Positions 5,257 through 6,756 of a DNA stretch of 6,756 nt are shown here, piece after piece (position 1 is the first letter of the stretch; every line of letters begins with the position of its first letter). The DNA comes from Dialister sp. UBA7295. GTDB taxonomy: Bacteria; Bacillota; Negativicutes; Veillonellales; Dialisteraceae. The translations under genes were made by a program, and so were the position numbers. The notes beneath the pieces are model-generated. The model worked only from the letters and a program-made list of their open reading frames with translations. It did no database searches and was not told the origin of the DNA. The DNA lies in contig DKQZ01000078.1 of assembly GCA_002471975.1 (NCBI GenBank), positions 1-6,756 of the forward strand, in the 5' to 3' direction.

Positions 5257-6144
5257 ATGGAACAATGGACCATTAAGAAAAACGAAGCCGGCCGGCGGCT
5301 GGACGCCTTCCTCATGGAGAGGAAAAACTGGCCCCGCTCATTTTTCATGAAAGCGCTGCGCACGAAAAAAATCAAAGTGAACGGCAAAAAAGAGGAAGCC
5401 TCCTACCGGCTCGCCGAAGGAGACCTCCTGATTTCCTATGTGCTGGAAAGCGAAAAGAAAGCCCCTCCCGTGGAAATCCTCTATGAAGATGAAAATATAT
5501 TGGTGGTAAACAAGCCCGCCGGCCTTCTCTCCCTTGACGTGACAGGGAAAGAAAAAGATACCATGCTCTCCCGGGTCAGTGCCCTCCTCAAAGGGCGGGG
5601 CGAAAAAGAAGCCTATCCCGTTCATCGCATCGATTTCAATACCAGCGGCATCCTTATCCTTGCCAAAAATGAGGAAATCGGAAAGCTCCTCGATGAAGCC
5701 ATAAAGAACAGAAAAATCAGGAAATCCTACCTCTGCGTGGTGTCGGGCATCCTCACCCCGCCGGAAGGGAAACTGGAAAACCAGCTTTTCAAGGACGCGA
5801 AGAAAAATAAAGTCTACGTCACGGACGAACCGGTAAAAGGCTCGAGGACGGCCATCACCGAATACCGCACAAAAGCCGTCAGGAACGGTCTCTCCCTCCT
5901 GGAATGCCGACTCATTACAGGCCGCACCCATCAGATTCGTGCCCAGATGGCTCACGCCGGTCACCCCCTCCTGGGAGATGACAAATATGGTTCCAAAGAG
6001 CGAAACAGAAAACAGGGCGAAAGGCGGCAGCTCCTCTGCTCCTATAAGACCACTTTTGGAAATATGGAAGGACCCCTGGCATACCTTGCGGGAAAAACGA
6101 TAGAAATCAGGAACGTGGGGTTCGTGAAAAAGTATTTCGGGTGA
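5257..6144 (+). CDS. RluA-family pseudouridine synthase with N-terminal S4 domain
   Basis: This 295-residue enzyme converts specific uridines in rRNA or tRNA to pseudouridine. The exact target site cannot be told from sequence. The N-terminus is an S4 RNA-binding domain (about 10-62: GRRLDAFL, then KALRTKKIKVNGK). The catalytic domain starts at ILYEDENILVVNKPAGLL (74-91). The family motif is HRIDFNTSGILILAK (123-137), with D126 as the expected catalytic aspartate. TEYR (201-204) and GRTHQIRAQMAHAGHPLLGD (222-241) complete the RluA/RluC/RluD pattern. Length is normal for the family. The start is fixed by GAGG (5246-5249), 7 bases upstream, and the stop of the preceding gene lies within this site. 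It is the last gene of the operon. Downstream is an R1 repeat with a terminator. Confidence 0.93.
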   Translation: MEQWTIKKNEAGRRLDAFLMERKNWPRSFFMKALRTKKIKVNGKKEEASYRLAEGDLLISYVLESEKKAPPVEILYEDENILVVNKPAGLLSLDVTGKEKDTMLSRVSALLKGRGEKEAYPVHRIDFNTSGILILAKNEEIGKLLDEAIKNRKIRKSYLCVVSGILTPPEGKLENQLFKDAKKNKVYVTDEPVKGSRTAITEYRTKAVRNGLSLLECRLITGRTHQIRAQMAHAGHPLLGDDKYGSKERNRKQGERRQLLCSYKTTFGNMEGPLAYLAGKTIEIRNVGFVKKYFG

Positions 6145-6196
6145 AATGTTTTTATCGAGATGAATTGAAAAAGATAACTAAAGGGGTAAAAACCTT

Positions 6197-6241
6197 TGAA
6201 CCGGGAATCTCGGGGTTGTCGGGAATCCCAGGACTGTCGGG
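6197..6241 (+). repeat. Nine-base tandem array, 5 units
   Basis: The units are TGAACCGGG, AATCTCGGG, GTTGTCGGG, AATCCCAGG and ACTGTCGGG. It is related to the array at 6596-6640 but diverges in three of its five units. Confidence 0.85.
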
Positions 6242-6245
6242 AAGG

Positions 6246-6277
6246 TGCGGCGCATCAGTAAAAGGCGCCGCATTTTT
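6246..6277 (+). terminator. Intrinsic terminator after the pseudouridine synthase gene
   Basis: TGCGGCGC (6246-6253) pairs with GCGCCGCA (6265-6272) around an 11-base loop and is followed by T5 (6273-6277). It lies about 100 bases past the stop codon at 6144 and is correctly oriented. It is the R1 core hairpin. Confidence 0.7.
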
Positions 6278-6562
6278 ATATGGGAAAATCATGAATAACT
6301 GTGATGTCATTTCGTCCGGGAAGCTGTACATTGGGGTTAATGAGGCTAACCACAGAGCGCACAACCTGACAAGCTTCCCCTTGAGGGGGCATATGTTTTC
6401 CTTTCAGCTCATTCCCGATGCTTACGACCGTACGACCCTTTCCCCTCCGCTACGCTCCGGGACCTCCCCTGACCAGGGGAGGTTGGTGCGCCGAAGGCGG
6501 GTGAAGGGGTGTACTACCGGTACTCGGCAGTATGTTGGATAATCACTCTAAATTGTCCTGAT

Positions 6563-6756
6563 TTGAAAAGGATAACCAAAAGAATAAAAAACCTTTGAAT
6601 CGGGAATCTCGGGGTTATCGGGGTTCTCGGGGCTATCGGGAAGGTGCGGCGCATCAGTTAAAGGCGCCGCATTTTTATATGGGAAAATCATGAATAACTG
6701 TGATGTCGTTTCGTCCGGGAAGCTGTACATGGGGGTTAATGAGGCTAACCACAGAG
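6563..6756 (+). repeat. R1 repeat, next unit, cut by the window end
   Basis: This is nearly identical to the reverse complement of about 2258-2449. It includes the five 9-mers TGAATCGGG, AATCTCGGG, GTTATCGGG, GTTCTCGGG and GCTATCGGG (6596-6640). The hairpin TGCGGCGC/GCGCCGCA (6645-6652 with 6664-6671) and T5 (6672-6676) follow. It then continues through CATGAATAACTGTGATGTC to the window edge, so the array has at least two units. Confidence 0.85.

Larger units (their letters stand above)
6165..6562 (+). repeat. R1 repeat, 398-bp unit
   Basis: The motif TTGAAAA(A/G)GATAAC starts at 6165 and recurs at 6563, a 398-base period. The unit is an inverted relative of 2157-2458 and is about 96 bases longer. 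The extra sequence (about 6380-6495) includes the 9-bp perfect hairpin CCTCCCCTG/CAGGGGAGG (6463-6471 with 6474-6482). The unit starts only about 20 bases after the pseudouridine synthase stop codon. Confidence 0.8.

Noticed and set aside
4723..5265. 180-codon open frame on the minus strand
   Set aside because: It covers the two small plus-strand genes in antisense. The plus-strand genes have good ribosome binding sites and tight operon spacing.
5338..5964. 208-codon open frame on the minus strand
   Set aside because: It is antisense to the RluA-type gene, whose motifs and ribosome binding site are convincing.
6141..6542. 133-codon frame with GISGLSG-type repeats and MNNCDV, also seen at 2139-2360 (minus)
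   Set aside because: The Gly-rich repeat is only the translated 9-base array. The MNNCDV part recurs because the DNA repeat recurs, and in the copy at 2580-2640 it is cut by a stop after about 18 codons. Differences between copies show no clear synonymous bias.

Overview
The window reads as a chromosomal segment of a Bacillota (Firmicutes) bacterium with moderate GC. Strong AAGGAGG-type ribosome binding sites, a TTG start and T-tract terminators fit this group. Two Na+-coupled amino-acid transporters together with this intergenic repeat style suggest an amino-acid-using anaerobe, possibly of the Negativicutes. That last placement is a guess. About 60 percent of the window is coding; the rest is unusually dense in repeats.

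Layout. Positions 1-76 hold nothing recognisable. Positions 77-319 are a repeat (family R2) that ends in a minus-strand terminator. Positions 340-1695 (minus) encode an intact 451-residue neurotransmitter:sodium symporter (NSS) family transporter with a structured leader at about 1696-1815. Positions 1897-2785 are a repeat thicket: family R3 with an 84-bp heptamer array, then family R1, then an R1/R2 chimera. Positions 2813-4168 (minus) are a second NSS gene of exactly the same codon length, interrupted by one in-frame TAG at codon 286. Positions 4271-4684 are an inverted, internally duplicated R2 copy. Positions 4750-6144 (plus) form a compact three-gene operon: two unrecognised small proteins of 78 and 80 residues and an RluA-type pseudouridine synthase. 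Positions 6165-6756 are an inverted R1 repeat in at least two units that runs off the window end.

How it fits together. The two transporters are paralogues in the same orientation, each followed by an R2-type terminator. The duplicate is interrupted by a single amber codon, so it is either a very young pseudogene or a sequencing or strain variant. The rluA operon is unrelated in function and ends in an R1-borne terminator.

The most striking signal is non-coding. Three repeat families that otherwise differ share one core: a short tandem array (period 7, or 9 in R1), a GGAAGGTG-like linker in most copies, a GC-rich hairpin, and a T-tract. It occurs nine times here, plus one variant without linker or T-tract. 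The array unit sequence and the stem sequence change from copy to copy, while the period, the order and the pairing are kept. I do not recognise this as a named element.
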